A stretch of 64,000 nucleotides of DNA from Trabulsiella odontotermitis (lineage in GTDB: Bacteria > Pseudomonadota > Gammaproteobacteria > Enterobacterales > Enterobacteriaceae), in the NCBI RefSeq assembly GCF_001297775.1, contig NZ_LIFX01000003.1, forward strand, positions 1 to 64,000, in the 5' to 3' direction. The translations under genes and the position numbers were made by a program. The notes under the pieces are model-generated. The model made no database searches, was not told the origin of the DNA, and worked only from the letters and a program-made list of their open reading frames with translations. This document shows, one piece after another, positions 31,164 to 41,187 of the stretch. The stretch's first letter is position 1; each line of letters opens with the position of its first letter.

Positions 31164-32144
31164 TTACTCTTCGAGCGAATAAGGCAGCGGCTCGATGCTT
31201 AACGTGTTGGCATCGTCACGCACACGGAACACGCTGTCCGGCTCCATGTCATTGTTCATCACTACCTGCGCCAGTAAACGTCCGTCGTCGAGTTGAACCG
31301 CGGCGAGCACGGTACCGGTGCGGCGCCAGTTTTCACCCATCTTCAGTTCAAGATCTTCACCCGCTTCCGGTACGCGGCTGGCTGTGCCCGCCAGATACCA
31401 CATTGCACGCTTGTTAGCGCCGCGGAATTTCGCCCGGGCAACCATCTCCTGCCCGGTGTAGCAACCTTTCTTAAAGCTGATGCCGCCCAGTGCCTGCAGG
31501 TTCGTCGCTTGCGGGATAAACTGGCCGCTGTTGGCGCTGTCAATAACCGGTAGCCCGGCTTCGATGTCCAGCGCCAGCCATTGTGGGCTGTTGTTGAGCT
31601 GCGCTTCACCGCGCAGGGCGTCAGTGACGCGCTGTGCCGTAGCGGCATCGGTGACCAACAGGAAACGTTCGGCAGGCTGTTCGAACCACAGCACGGTGGT
31701 GTCGCCGTCCCGGATGACCTGACTATCGGCGTCCGGCAGTGCTGAAAACAGATTTGCCAGCGCCGCGCGGGCCTGGAACCCTGCCACGCCCAACAGAACG
31801 CGTTCATCATCCGGGGCAATCACGACTTTAGAGAAAACGGCGTATTTCTTCAGCTCAGTCAGTTGGGTGTCACGCAGGCTGCGGCGCTCGATCCACGTAA
31901 AACCTTCACCGGAACGGAACAGGCGCAGATTACTCCACATTTTGCCTTTTCCGTCACAGTGCGCGGCCAGCAGGTGCTGGCTTTCCGTCATGTGATCGAC
32001 ATCAGCAGTAACCTGACCCTGCAGGTATTTCTGGCTGTCCGCGCCGGTGATCGTCGCCAGCGCCCAGTCATCAAGGGTAATCAGCGTCAGCGGCAGACGT
32101 GCGGAGGCGGAAGGCTGGCGCGGAGGAAACGGAGTAAAAGCCAT
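31164..32144 (-). CDS. ygfZ: tRNA-modifying / iron-sulfur repair protein YgfZ
   Basis: This 326-residue protein of the GcvT-like fold is folate-dependent and helps assembly or repair of iron-sulfur enzymes such as MiaB. It carries the family signature [18 protein letters not shown] near residue 225, with the conserved Cys. The length equals E. coli YgfZ. It diverges from sdhE across 246 bases. Confidence 0.96.
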   Translation of the reverse strand: MAFTPFPPRQPSASARLPLTLITLDDWALATITGADSQKYLQGQVTADVDHMTESQHLLAAHCDGKGKMWSNLRLFRSGEGFTWIERRSLRDTQLTELKKYAVFSKVVIAPDDERVLLGVAGFQARAALANLFSALPDADSQVIRDGDTTVLWFEQPAERFLLVTDAATAQRVTDALRGEAQLNNSPQWLALDIEAGLPVIDSANSGQFIPQATNLQALGGISFKKGCYTGQEMVARAKFRGANKRAMWYLAGTASRVPEAGEDLELKMGENWRRTGTVLAAVQLDDGRLLAQVVMNNDMEPDSVFRVRDDANTLSIEPLPYSLEE

Positions 32145-32390
32145 AATAATGTCCTGAATTGCTTAACGCTTGAATAATGACTAATGGTAAAAGAGACAGT
32201 GCCTAATGCAAGCGCTTTCAACAGGCCATTTGTGCCGTTTTACGGTTCTGCGTAGCGTTACGGAAAAAACTGAAAACCTTGCACATCAAAGGGTTTTTTG
32301 CTGGATCAGCGCCGCACAGTTTAATATTACTGTAAAGTAAGGGCGGAAAACGCGTTAAACTATTCTGTATTGTTATGCAGGAAGGACAAC

Positions 32391-32657
32391 ATGGACATTA
32401 ATAATAAATCTCGCATCCACTGGGCATGCCGTCGTGGTATGCGTGAACTTGATATTTCCATCATGCCGTTTTTTGAGCATGAGTACGACACGCTGACTGA
32501 CGACGACAAGCGCCTTTTTATTCGTCTGCTGGAGTGCGACGACCCGGATCTGTTTAACTGGCTGATGAATCACGGAAAACCCGACGATGCCGGGTTACAG
32601 CGCATGGTGCTCTTAATTCAGACACGGAATCGGGAACGTGGTCCTGTGGCAATCTGA
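32391..32657 (+). CDS. sdhE: FAD assembly factor SdhE
   Basis: This 88-residue protein helps covalent FAD attachment to SdhA and FrdA. It has the conserved RGMRELDI motif (about residues 15-22), whose RGxxE is needed for function, and acidic helices after it. The ATG at 32391 has GGAAGGA upstream. It overlaps ygfX by 20 bases, so the two are coupled. Confidence 0.95.
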   Translation: MDINNKSRIHWACRRGMRELDISIMPFFEHEYDTLTDDDKRLFIRLLECDDPDLFNWLMNHGKPDDAGLQRMVLLIQTRNRERGPVAI

Positions 32658-33048
32658 TCTTCGCGTCTCGTGGCGCTCGCAATGGATTTCTCTGCTGCTG
32701 CATGGTGTTGTGGCGGCGGTAGTATTGCTGATGCCCTGGCCCCTCAGTTACACCCCGTTGTGGCTGTTGCTGCTGTCGCTGGTGGTGTTCGACAGCGTAC
32801 GCAGCCAGCGGCGAATTAACGCCCGGCAGGGTGAAATCAAATTGCTGATGGACGGGCGGCTTCGCTGGCAAAATCAGGAGTGGGAAATCCTCGGCACACC
32901 GTGGATGCTGAGTTTTGGTATGTTGCTGCGTTTGCGTCGGATGGGGCAACGTCGCAGCCAGCATTTGTGGCTGGCGGCAGACAGCATGGATAACAAAGAG
33001 TGGCGCGATTTGCGCCGGGTCATTCTGCAAAGACCGGCGCAGGAATAG
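32638..33048 (+). CDS. ygfX: Inner-membrane protein YgfX (CptA)
   Basis: This 136-residue membrane protein starts with GTG at 32638 inside sdhE. Two transmembrane helices occupy about residues 16-50 ([18 protein letters not shown]), and a cytoplasmic domain follows. In E. coli YgfX/CptA was reported as the toxin partner of SdhE (CptB) that perturbs FtsZ and MreB. Others see it as a partner of SdhE in flavinylation or prodigiosin control. The gene pair and overlap are as in E. coli. Confidence 0.93.
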   Translation: MVLWQSDLRVSWRSQWISLLLHGVVAAVVLLMPWPLSYTPLWLLLLSLVVFDSVRSQRRINARQGEIKLLMDGRLRWQNQEWEILGTPWMLSFGMLLRLRRMGQRRSQHLWLAADSMDNKEWRDLRRVILQRPAQE

Positions 33049-33057
33049 TGTGTGACG

Positions 33058-33579
33058 TCAGGCGAATTGCTCGGCCATCTCGCCGAGAATTTGCTCGCAC
33101 CAGGTCTGAATGCGTTCGTCGCTCAGATCGTACTGATTGGTTTCATCCAGCGCGAGGCCGACGAACAACTGCCCGTCAGCAATGGTCGGTTTCGGGCTGG
33201 TGAACTCGTAACCTTCTGTTGGCCAGTAGCCAATGAATGTCACACCTTTCGTCGCCAGCTTGTCGTGCAGCATGCCAAGCGCGTCAAGGAACCATTCGCC
33301 ATAACCCAGTTGATCACCCATTCCGTACAGCGCGACGATTTTGCCCTGCAGGTTCAGCGTATCAAGCTGGTCCCAGACGGCCTCCCAGTCTTCCTGAATT
33401 TCACCGAAATCCCAGGTAGGGATGCCGAGGATGAGCACATCGTACTGCTCCATGAGTGCTGGTGAGTCATCCTTCACATTATGCAGCGTGACCAGTTCGC
33501 TACCGATAATGTCACGAATTTTCTCCGCCGCCATTTCGGTGTAGCAGGTACTGGAACCGTAGAAAAGACCAATCTTCAT
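33058..33579 (-). CDS. fldB: Flavodoxin 2
   Basis: This 173-residue FMN electron carrier shows the phosphate loop [16 protein letters not shown] at residues about 5-20 and the FMN-ring strings [15 protein letters not shown] and [13 protein letters not shown]. FldB is the SoxRS-inducible flavodoxin paralogue of FldA in E. coli. It converges with ygfX and diverges from xerD. Confidence 0.96.
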   Translation of the reverse strand: MKIGLFYGSSTCYTEMAAEKIRDIIGSELVTLHNVKDDSPALMEQYDVLILGIPTWDFGEIQEDWEAVWDQLDTLNLQGKIVALYGMGDQLGYGEWFLDALGMLHDKLATKGVTFIGYWPTEGYEFTSPKPTIADGQLFVGLALDETNQYDLSDERIQTWCEQILGEMAEQFA

Positions 33580-33680
33580 CGCCTGAACATCTCATTTCTT
33601 GCTATGACTTCGCGCTAGTGTAACAGAAATGCGGTCTGTTCAGGCATAATGGCACGGGTTGCAAACTCAGAGGGGCCGAT

Positions 33681-34577
33681 GTGGAAAAGGATCTCGCACT
33701 TATCGAACAGTTTCTTGATGCGTTGTGGCTTGAGAAAAATCTGGCGGAAAATACGCTCAACGCCTATCGTCGGGATCTGTCCATGCTGGTTGAATGGTTG
33801 CAGCATCGCGGGTTAACGCTTGAGACGGTGACGAACGAAGATCTCCAGTCGTTGCTGGCGGAGCGGCAGGCGGGCGGTTATAAAGCCACCAGCTCTGCAC
33901 GGTTGTTGAGTGCCATGCGTCGGCTTTTCCAGCATCTGTATCGCGAAAAAATCCGCACTGATGATCCGAGCGCGCGTCTGGCGTCGCCAAAACTGCCGCA
34001 GCGGCTGCCGAAAGATCTCAGCGAGGCGCAGGTTGACCGGCTTTTACAGGCGCCGCTGGTTGACCAGCCGCTGGAGTTACGCGATAAAGCCATGCTGGAG
34101 GTGTTGTATGCCACAGGGCTTCGCGTGACCGAGCTGGTAAGCCTGACGATGAGCGATATCAGTTTGCGACAGGGCGTGGTGCGCGTCATTGGTAAAGGCA
34201 ACAAAGAGCGGCTGGTGCCGCTGGGCGAAGAGGCCATTTACTGGCTGGAGAATTACCTTGAGTATGGTCGCCCCTGGCTGCTGAACGGCGTCTCCCTTGA
34301 CGTCCTGTTTCCCAGCCAGCGCGCGCAACAGATGACGCGTCAGACCTTCTGGCACCGAATTAAACACTATGCCCAACTGGCAGGCATAGACAGCGAAAAA
34401 CTATCGCCGCACGTGTTACGACATGCGTTCGCGACACATCTGCTGAACCACGGCGCGGATCTCCGCGTGGTGCAGATGTTACTGGGGCACAGCGATCTTT
34501 CAACGACGCAGATTTACACCCATGTCGCCACCGAACGCCTGCGGCAACTTCATCAACAGCATCACCCGCGAGCGTGA
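33681..34577 (+). CDS. xerD: Site-specific tyrosine recombinase XerD
   Basis: This 298-residue recombinase acts with XerC at dif to resolve chromosome dimers. The catalytic set is visible: Arg in ATGLRVTEL near residue 148, Lys in GKGNKERLVP near 172, HVLRHAFATH near 244, LLGHSD near 270 and the Tyr nucleophile in QIYTHV near 279. The GTG start at 33681 has GAGGGG upstream. It heads the conserved xerD-dsbC-recJ-prfB-lysS series. Confidence 0.97.
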   Translation: MEKDLALIEQFLDALWLEKNLAENTLNAYRRDLSMLVEWLQHRGLTLETVTNEDLQSLLAERQAGGYKATSSARLLSAMRRLFQHLYREKIRTDDPSARLASPKLPQRLPKDLSEAQVDRLLQAPLVDQPLELRDKAMLEVLYATGLRVTELVSLTMSDISLRQGVVRVIGKGNKERLVPLGEEAIYWLENYLEYGRPWLLNGVSLDVLFPSQRAQQMTRQTFWHRIKHYAQLAGIDSEKLSPHVLRHAFATHLLNHGADLRVVQMLLGHSDLSTTQIYTHVATERLRQLHQQHHPRA

Positions 34578-34599
34578 GTGCTGATAAAAAGGAAAAGGT

Positions 34600-35313
34600 A
34601 TGAAAAAAGGTTTACTGATGTTCACTCTGCTGGCCGCCTCGCTGTCCGGAATGGCTCATGCGGATGATGCCGCCATCAAACAGTCGCTGACCAAACTTGG
34701 CGTTCAGAATCCGGATATTCAGTCCGCGCCAGTGGCGGGCATGAAAACCGTGCTGACCGACAGCGGCGTGTTGTATGTGACCGAAGACGGCAAACACATT
34801 ATTCAGGGACCAATGTACGACGTCAGCGGCGCGCAGCCGGTTAACGTCACCAATCAACTGTTGATGACTCGCCTGGATGCGCTGCAAAAAGAGATGATCG
34901 TCTACAAAGCGCCGCAGGAAAAACACGTCATTACGGTTTTCACCGACATTACCTGCGGCTACTGCCACAAGCTGCATGAAGAGATGAAAGACTACAACGC
35001 GCTGGGCATTACCGTGCGTTATCTGGCGTTCCCGCGTCAGGGTATCCAGAGCCAGGCGGAGCAGGATATGAAAGCCATCTGGTGTGCGAAGGATCGTAAC
35101 AAAGCCTTTGATGACGCGATGGGCGGTAAAGATGTACAACCGGCAAGCTGCGACATTGATATCGCTAAACACTATGCGCTCGGCGTGCAGTTTGGCGTGA
35201 ACGGCACGCCAGCGATTGTGCTGAACAATGGCTATGTCGTACCGGGTTACCAGGGGCCAAAAGAGATGAAAGCCTTCCTGGACGCACACCAGAAACAGAC
35301 CAGCGGTAACTGA
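34600..35313 (+). CDS. dsbC: Periplasmic disulfide isomerase DsbC
   Basis: This 237-residue precursor has a signal peptide of about 21 residues (cleaved after MAHA), an N-terminal dimerisation domain and a thioredoxin fold. The active site is TCGYCHKLH (Cys-Gly-Tyr-Cys) near residue 120, and the structural Cys pair lies in IWCAKD and PASCDID. DsbC is kept reduced by DsbD and reshuffles wrong disulfides. Confidence 0.97.
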   Translation: MKKGLLMFTLLAASLSGMAHADDAAIKQSLTKLGVQNPDIQSAPVAGMKTVLTDSGVLYVTEDGKHIIQGPMYDVSGAQPVNVTNQLLMTRLDALQKEMIVYKAPQEKHVITVFTDITCGYCHKLHEEMKDYNALGITVRYLAFPRQGIQSQAEQDMKAIWCAKDRNKAFDDAMGGKDVQPASCDIDIAKHYALGVQFGVNGTPAIVLNNGYVVPGYQGPKEMKAFLDAHQKQTSGN

Positions 35314-35318
35314 TTCGC

Positions 35319-37052
35319 GTGAAAGCACAGATTCAACTTCGTCGTCGTGAAGTCGACGACACGGTGCAGCTTCCCGGGGATCTTCCCGCTCTGTTGCGCC
35401 GTCTGTACGCCAGCCGCGGTGTAAAAAGCGCCGACGATCTCGAACGAAGCGTCAAAGGGATGCTGCCCTGGCAACAGCTCAGCGGCGTGGAGAAAGCCGT
35501 AGAGATCCTCTACAACGCCTTCCGCGAAGGAGTGCGGATCATGGTGGTGGGCGATTTCGACGCCGATGGCGCCACCAGTACGGCGCTGAGCGTGCTGGCT
35601 ATGCGTGCGCTGGGCTGTGAAAACGTCTCCTATCTGGTGCCTAACCGTTTCGAGGACGGCTACGGCCTCAGCCCGGAAGTGGTTGAACAGGCGCATGCGC
35701 GTGGCGCGCAACTGATCGTCACTGTCGATAACGGCATTTCTTCCCATGCCGGTGTGGAACGCGCGCATGCGCTGGGCATTCCGGTGCTGGTCACGGATCA
35801 CCACCTGCCGGGTGACACGCTCCCTGCCGCTGAGGCGATCATCAACCCTAATCTGCGCGACTGCGATTTCCCGTCGAAATCACTGGCGGGAGTCGGTGTT
35901 GCGTTTTACCTGATGCTGGCGTTGCGCACGCACTTGCGTGATAACGGCTGGTTTGAGACGCGCGGCATCGCGGTGCCGAATCTGGCGGAACTGCTGGATT
36001 TGGTGGCACTGGGAACCGTCGCTGACGTGGTGCCGCTTGATGCCAACAACCGCATTCTTACCTGGCAGGGGCTGAGCCGCATCCGTGCGGGCAAATGCCG
36101 TCCGGGGATCAAAGCCTTACTGGAAGTGTCTAATCGTGACGCGCAGAAACTGGCGGCAAGCGATCTCGGCTTTGCGCTGGGCCCGCGGCTGAATGCGGCG
36201 GGGCGGCTGGATGATATGTCTGTCGGCGTGGCGCTGTTGTTGTGCGACAACCCCGGTGAAGCGCGGGTGCTGGCGAACGAGCTTGATGCGCTCAACCAGA
36301 CGCGTAAAGAGATAGAGCAGGGGATGCAGGCGGAAGCGCTGACCCTGTGTGAAAAACTGGAACGCAGCCGGGCAACGCTGCCGGGCGGGCTGGCGATGTA
36401 TCACCCCGAATGGCATCAGGGCGTGGTGGGCATTCTGGCGTCGCGGATCAAAGAACGTTTTCACCGCCCGGTGATTGCTTTCGCCCCTGCGGGTGATGGC
36501 ACGCTGAAAGGCTCCGGGCGCTCCATTCAGGGGCTGCACATGCGTGATGCGCTGGAGCGGCTGGATACGCTGCATCCGGGGCTGATGATCAAATTCGGCG
36601 GTCATGCCATGGCGGCGGGGCTGTCGCTTGAAGAGGCGCGTTTCGACGAGTTCCAGCGGCGCTTTGGCGAACTGGTGACCGAATGGCTCGACCCCTCGCT
36701 GTTGCAGGGCGAAGTGGTCTCCGATGGCCCGCTCTCTCCGGCGGAAATGACGCTGGAAGTGGCGCAGATGTTGCGCGATGCCGGTCCGTGGGGACAAATG
36801 TTTCCAGAGCCGCTGTTCGACGGACGCTTTCGCCTGTTGCAACAGCGCATCGTGGGTGAGCGGCATCTGAAGGTGATGGTGGAGCCTGTCGGCGGCGGGC
36901 CGCTGCTGGATGGCATCGCTTTTAATATCGACACCACCTGCTGGCCCGATAACGGCGTGCGTGAAGTGGAGCTGGCATATAAGCTGGATATCAATGAGTT
37001 TCGTGGCAACCGAAGCGTACAGCTTATCATTGACAATATCTGGCCCGGATAA
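35319..37052 (+). CDS. recJ: Single-stranded-DNA exonuclease RecJ
   Basis: This 577-residue 5'-3' ssDNA exonuclease belongs to the DHH family. It acts in RecF-pathway recombination and mismatch repair. Motifs are VVGDFDADGATSTALS near residue 77, TVDNGISSHAG near 135 and LVTDHHLPGD near 157, then the DHHA1 part with IKFGGHAMAAGLSLEE near 425. The GTG start at 35319 lies five bases after the dsbC stop. Confidence 0.97.
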   Translation: MKAQIQLRRREVDDTVQLPGDLPALLRRLYASRGVKSADDLERSVKGMLPWQQLSGVEKAVEILYNAFREGVRIMVVGDFDADGATSTALSVLAMRALGCENVSYLVPNRFEDGYGLSPEVVEQAHARGAQLIVTVDNGISSHAGVERAHALGIPVLVTDHHLPGDTLPAAEAIINPNLRDCDFPSKSLAGVGVAFYLMLALRTHLRDNGWFETRGIAVPNLAELLDLVALGTVADVVPLDANNRILTWQGLSRIRAGKCRPGIKALLEVSNRDAQKLAASDLGFALGPRLNAAGRLDDMSVGVALLLCDNPGEARVLANELDALNQTRKEIEQGMQAEALTLCEKLERSRATLPGGLAMYHPEWHQGVVGILASRIKERFHRPVIAFAPAGDGTLKGSGRSIQGLHMRDALERLDTLHPGLMIKFGGHAMAAGLSLEEARFDEFQRRFGELVTEWLDPSLLQGEVVSDGPLSPAEMTLEVAQMLRDAGPWGQMFPEPLFDGRFRLLQQRIVGERHLKVMVEPVGGGPLLDGIAFNIDTTCWPDNGVREVELAYKLDINEFRGNRSVQLIIDNIWPG

Positions 37053-37141
37053 CCGTGATATTCGCTATAAAAAAAGGCGGAAATCCGTTAAAATTCCGAC
37101 TTTATCGCCGCATTTTACAAGTCCATTAAAGAAAACAGACC

Positions 37142-38240
37142 ATGTTTGAAATTAATCCGGTAAAAAACCGCATTCAGGATCTCACCGAACGTTCCGACGT
37201 TCTTAGGGGGTATCTTTGACTATGATGCCAAGAAAGAGCGTCTCGAAGAAGTAAACGCCGAGCTGGAACAGCCGGATGTCTGGAATGAACCCGAACGCGC
37301 ACAGGCGCTGGGCAAAGAACGTTCCTCCCTCGAAGCCATCGTGGAAACGCTGGATCAAATGACCCAGGGGCTGGAAGATGTTTCCGGCTTACTGGAGCTG
37401 GCCGTTGAGGCCGACGACGAAGAAACCTTCAATGAAGCGGTAGCTGAGCTTGATCAACTGGAAGAGAAGCTGGCTCAGTTAGAATTCCGTCGCATGTTCT
37501 CTGGTGAATACGACAGTGCTGACTGCTATCTCGATATTCAGGCCGGTTCCGGTGGTACGGAAGCGCAGGACTGGGCGAGCATGCTGTTGCGTATGTACCT
37601 GCGCTGGGCCGAAGCGCGCGGATTCAAAACCGAAGTCATCGAAGAGTCAGAAGGTGAAGTTGCGGGCCTGAAATCCGCCACCATCAAAATTTCCGGTGAC
37701 TACGCCTATGGCTGGTTGCGCACGGAAACCGGTGTTCACCGTCTGGTACGTAAGAGCCCGTTTGACTCCGGTGGCCGCCGCCATACCTCGTTCAGCTCCG
37801 CGTTTGTCTACCCGGAAGTGGATGACGATATCGACATCGATATCAACCCGGCTGATTTGCGTATCGACGTCTATCGCGCGTCAGGCGCGGGCGGGCAGCA
37901 CGTTAACCGTACGGAATCAGCGGTACGTATTACCCATATTCCGACCGGGCTGGTGACGCAGTGTCAGAATGACCGTTCACAGCACAAGAACAAAGACCAG
38001 GCCATGAAGCAGTTGAAAGCGAAGCTTTATGAACTGGAAATGCAGAAGAAGAATGCCGAGAAGCAGGCGATGGAAGACACTAAATCCGACATCGGCTGGG
38101 GGAGCCAGATCCGCTCTTACGTCCTGGACGACTCGCGCATTAAAGATTTGCGTACTGGTGTAGAGACCCGCAATACCCAGGCCGTGCTGGATGGCAGCCT
38201 GGATCAATTTATCGAAGCAAGTTTGAAAGCAGGGTTATGA
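37142..38240 (+). CDS. prfB: Peptide chain release factor 2, made by programmed +1 frameshift
   Basis: RF2 ends translation at UGA and UAA. The first frame starts at ATG 37142 and reads 25 codons to an in-frame TGA at 37217-37219. Skipping T37217 joins it to the long frame (37142-37216 + 37218-38240), giving 365 residues, the exact E. coli length. The stop-recognition tripeptide SPF is at residues 205-207 and the peptidyl-hydrolysis GGQ at 250-252. Residue 246 is Ala, the common bacterial form, not the less active Thr of E. coli K-12. The frameshift autoregulates RF2: scarce RF2 leaves the UGA unread and favours the shift. lysS follows after nine bases. Confidence 0.97.
37205..37220 (+). promoter_or_regulatory. 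prfB programmed frameshift site
   Basis: AGGGGG-TAT-CTT-TGA-C holds the internal Shine-Dalgarno-like element, the slippery CTT codon and the in-frame TGA followed by C, the weak termination context. This is the classical RF2 frameshift cassette, unchanged. Confidence 0.97.
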
Positions 38241-38249
38241 GGAACCAAA

Positions 38250-39770
38250 ATGTCTGAACAACAAGCACAAGGTGCCGACGAGGCAATTGACCTTAATAAT
38301 GAACTGAAATCCCGCCGTGAAAAGCTGGCCGCGCTGCGTGCAGAGCAGGCTGTTGCTTTCCCGAATGATTTCCGTCGCGATCATACCTCTGACCAGTTGC
38401 ACTCTGAATTCGATGGAAAGGAAAACGAAGAACTCGCCTCCCTGAACGTTGAAGTCTCTGTTGCTGGCCGTATGATGACCCGTCGAATCATGGGTAAAGC
38501 GTCCTTCGTCACGCTGCAGGACGTTGGTGGCCGCATTCAGCTGTATGTGTCACGTGACGATTTGCCGGAAGGCATTTACAACGAGCAGTTCAAAAAATGG
38601 GATCTCGGAGACATCGTTGGTGCCCGCGGTAAACTGTTCAAAACGCAGACGGGTGAGCTTTCCATTCACTGTACTGAACTGCGTCTGCTGACCAAAGCCC
38701 TGCGCCCGCTGCCGGATAAGTTCCACGGCCTGCAGGATCAGGAAGCCCGTTATCGTCAGCGTTACCTGGATCTCATCGCGAATGATGAATCCCGTCGTAC
38801 CTTTAAAGTGCGTTCTCAAATCCTCGCTGGCATGCGCAAATTCATGGTTGAGCGCGGCTTCATGGAAGTAGAAACCCCGATGCTGCAGGTGATCCCGGGT
38901 GGTGCGTCTGCACGTCCGTTCATCACGCACCACAACGCGCTGGATATGGACATGTACCTGCGTATCGCGCCGGAACTGTACCTGAAACGTCTGGTTGTTG
39001 GCGGCTTCGAACGCGTTTTCGAAATCAACCGTAACTTCCGTAACGAAGGTATCTCCGTTCGCCATAACCCTGAGTTCACCATGATGGAACTCTACATGGC
39101 TTACGCTGATTACAAAGATCTGATCGAGCTGACCGAATCGCTGTTCCGTACGCTGGCCGAAACCGTGCTGGGTAAAACGGAAGTGCCTTACGGCGAACAC
39201 ACGTTCGACTTTGGCAAGCCGTTCATCAAACTGACCATGCGTGAAGCTATCAAGAAATACCGTCCGGAAACCAACATGGCGGATCTCGATAACTTCGACT
39301 CTGCGAAAGCCATCGCGGAATCTGTCGGCATTCATGTTGAGAAGAGCTGGGGTCTGGGCCGTATCGTCACTGAGATCTTCGACGAAGTGGCAGAAGCGCA
39401 CCTGATTCAGCCGACCTTCATCACCGAATACCCGGCTGAAGTGTCTCCGCTGGCGCGTCGTAATGACACAAACCCGGAAATCACTGACCGCTTTGAATTC
39501 TTCATCGGCGGCCGTGAAATTGGTAACGGCTTCAGCGAACTGAACGATGCGCAGGATCAGGCGCAGCGCTTTAAAGATCAGGTTGCTGCGAAAGATGCTG
39601 GCGACGACGAAGCCATGTTCTACGACGAAGACTACGTCACCGCGCTGGAACACGGTTTGCCGCCGACTGCCGGTCTGGGTATCGGTATCGACCGTATGAT
39701 CATGCTGTTTACCAACAGCCACACCATTCGCGACGTTATTCTGTTCCCGGCCCTGCGCCCACAGAAATAA
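38250..39770 (+). CDS. lysS: Lysyl-tRNA synthetase
   Basis: This 506-residue class II synthetase has an N-terminal OB-fold anticodon-binding domain (about residues 60-150, ending before [19 protein letters not shown]). The catalytic core has motif 2 [24 protein letters not shown] near 255-280 and motif 3 [14 protein letters not shown] near 475. It is the constitutive LysS, cotranscribed with prfB as in E. coli. Confidence 0.97.
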   Translation: MSEQQAQGADEAIDLNNELKSRREKLAALRAEQAVAFPNDFRRDHTSDQLHSEFDGKENEELASLNVEVSVAGRMMTRRIMGKASFVTLQDVGGRIQLYVSRDDLPEGIYNEQFKKWDLGDIVGARGKLFKTQTGELSIHCTELRLLTKALRPLPDKFHGLQDQEARYRQRYLDLIANDESRRTFKVRSQILAGMRKFMVERGFMEVETPMLQVIPGGASARPFITHHNALDMDMYLRIAPELYLKRLVVGGFERVFEINRNFRNEGISVRHNPEFTMMELYMAYADYKDLIELTESLFRTLAETVLGKTEVPYGEHTFDFGKPFIKLTMREAIKKYRPETNMADLDNFDSAKAIAESVGIHVEKSWGLGRIVTEIFDEVAEAHLIQPTFITEYPAEVSPLARRNDTNPEITDRFEFFIGGREIGNGFSELNDAQDQAQRFKDQVAAKDAGDDEAMFYDEDYVTALEHGLPPTAGLGIGIDRMIMLFTNSHTIRDVILFPALRPQK

Positions 39771-39786
39771 TCGTCTGACGGTGAAA

Positions 39787-39822
39787 AGCCCCTGGCTCGT
39801 GAGAGCAAAGGGGCTTTTTTTT
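39787..39822 (+). terminator. Intrinsic terminator after lysS
   Basis: AGCCCCT and AGGGGCT pair around a 15-base loop and are followed by a run of eight T, 16 bases after the lysS stop. Confidence 0.9.
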
Positions 39823-39929
39823 GGTTGCAGATTAGCTATATCGGGTGATTTTAAGCCCTGCAAGGCATTGGCATCCTGCTTCATGCTGCTATCATAGGCC
39901 ATCCGATTGTCGCCGTTTGAGGATTTGCT

Positions 39930-40676
39930 TTGCGTGCAGGACGCCTGAATCGCTCCCCGTTTTGTCTGATGCTTTGCCTGCTGGCCGGGTTGCTGCTGGC
40001 TGGCTGTTCTGGCAGTAAATCGGGCTCTGACGGTAGCTACAGCGGCGCGACGTATACCGTGAAGCGCGGTGATACGCTGTACCGTATTTCACGTCTCACC
40101 GGCACCAGCGTGAAAGATCTGGCGCGGCTTAACGGCATTTCACCGCCTTATACCATCGAAGTAGGGCAGCGGCTGAAAGTGAATGGCACGTCAGGCTCTT
40201 CGAAGAAAGCGAGCAGTAAATCCACCCGAACCGCAAAAGTCACGCCGTCTTCCGCCGTGCCGACATCCTCATGGCCGCCAGTCGGGCAACGCTGCTGGCG
40301 CTGGCCTGCCAGCGGAAAAGTGGTACTGCCGTATTCAACGCGTGATGGCGGTAATAAAGGCATTGATATCGCTGGTCAACGTGGTCAGCCGGTATATGCG
40401 GCGGGCGCAGGGAAGGTGGTCTACGTCGGCAATCAACTGCGCGGCTACGGCAATCTGGTAATGATTAAGCACAGTGAAGACTACATCACCGCCTATGCGC
40501 ATAACGACAAGCTGATGGTGAACAACGGTCAGAGCGTGAAGATTGGTCAACAGATCGCGACCATGGGCAGCAGCGATGCTGACGGAGTGCGGCTGCACTT
40601 CCAGATCCGCTATCGCGCAACGGCCATCGATCCACTGCGTTATCTGCCACCGCAGGGCAGTAAGCCTAAGTGCTAA
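39930..40676 (+). CDS. actS: Lipoprotein amidase activator ActS (YgeR)
   Basis: This 248-residue lipoprotein has a signal peptide with lipobox LLAGC (Cys about residue 26), a LysM domain (YTVKRGDTLYRISRLTG, about 42-86) and a C-terminal M23 (LytM) domain (about 140-240). The M23 catalytic residues are degenerate: the usual HxGxD is NKGIDIA and the usual HxH is VRLHFQI. That is expected for a non-catalytic activator. In E. coli ActS activates the septal amidases AmiA, AmiB and mainly AmiC. The start is a TTG at 39930 with GAGGA upstream. It adjoins glyU as in E. coli, but the E. coli segment from idi to xdh, between lysS and ygeR, is absent. Confidence 0.94.
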   Translation: MRAGRLNRSPFCLMLCLLAGLLLAGCSGSKSGSDGSYSGATYTVKRGDTLYRISRLTGTSVKDLARLNGISPPYTIEVGQRLKVNGTSGSSKKASSKSTRTAKVTPSSAVPTSSWPPVGQRCWRWPASGKVVLPYSTRDGGNKGIDIAGQRGQPVYAAGAGKVVYVGNQLRGYGNLVMIKHSEDYITAYAHNDKLMVNNGQSVKIGQQIATMGSSDADGVRLHFQIRYRATAIDPLRYLPPQGSKPKC

Positions 40677-40756
40677 AAGATTATTTTCTCACCAGTTAGC
40701 GTGGGCGAGTCTTGTCAGGCAGGACGTAACGTTTATAATGTCCCACGCACCTCTCC

Positions 40757-40830
40757 GCGGGCGTAGTTCAATGGTAGAACGAGAGCTTCCCAAGCTCTAT
40801 ACGAGGGTTCGATTCCCTTCGCCCGCTCCA
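40757..40830 (+). tRNA. glyU: tRNA-Gly (anticodon CCC)
   Basis: The 74-base cloverleaf begins GCGGGCG and ends CGCCCGC-TCCA, with CCA encoded. The D arm is GTTC-AATGGTA-GAAC, the anticodon arm AGAGC-TTCCCAA-GCTCT gives CCC, and the T loop has GTTCGATTC. It reads GGG codons. Accessory DNA begins directly after it, which suggests the site has served for integration. Confidence 0.97.
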
Positions 40831-40894
40831 AACTCAAGTCTCCTGAAGTCTACCAAAGTCAATTTTTCCTTGATAAATCAGCGGTTATAGCATT

Positions 40895-41096
40895 CTATTT
40901 CTTTATCCAGGCGTAAAGACTGTGGGTGGTGATATCGAGACGTGTTGCAACGCTGGAAACAGAATGGCCGCGATCAACAACCTGTTTGACGGCTTCAATT
41001 TTGAACTCTTCGGGATAACGCTTACCGCTCATGGGCACCTCTCTTTAAGTCATCTTAAATGACTCTGAGGTGTCTGTTAAACCCGTGGCGATTCAG
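40895..41096 (-). mobile_element. Remnant of an IS3-family insertion sequence (left end and start of OrfA)
   Basis: On the minus strand TGAATCGCC (ending at 41096) looks like an IS terminal repeat. It is followed by an OrfA start at 41032: MSGKRYPEEFKIEAVKQVV then a helix-turn-helix region ending YAWIKK. The frame stops at 40895-40897 after only 45 codons, where an intact IS3 OrfA would run to about 90 and be followed by OrfB. The element is cut at about 40898 and cannot move itself. It lies between glyU and the AraC-DUF2000 genes. Confidence 0.8.
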
Positions 41097-41187
41097 CTCG
41101 ATTATGCGGGATACTTACATATTCATTAATTTGGCGAGTGCCTGACAGACGGCTTTATGCCAACAATGGCTGACGGTAGTAATTAAT

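Noticed and set aside
37142..37219. prfB as a pseudogene because of the in-frame TGA
   Set aside because: The stop is part of the classical RF2 programmed frameshift, and the joined product has the exact family length.
38550..39902. 450-codon antisense frame opposite lysS
   Set aside because: Same reason; it has no recognisable motif and lies fully over a universally conserved synthetase gene.
39930..40676. Active M23 endopeptidase
   Set aside because: The metal-binding His/Asp motifs are degenerate, and the sequence matches the non-catalytic activator ActS.
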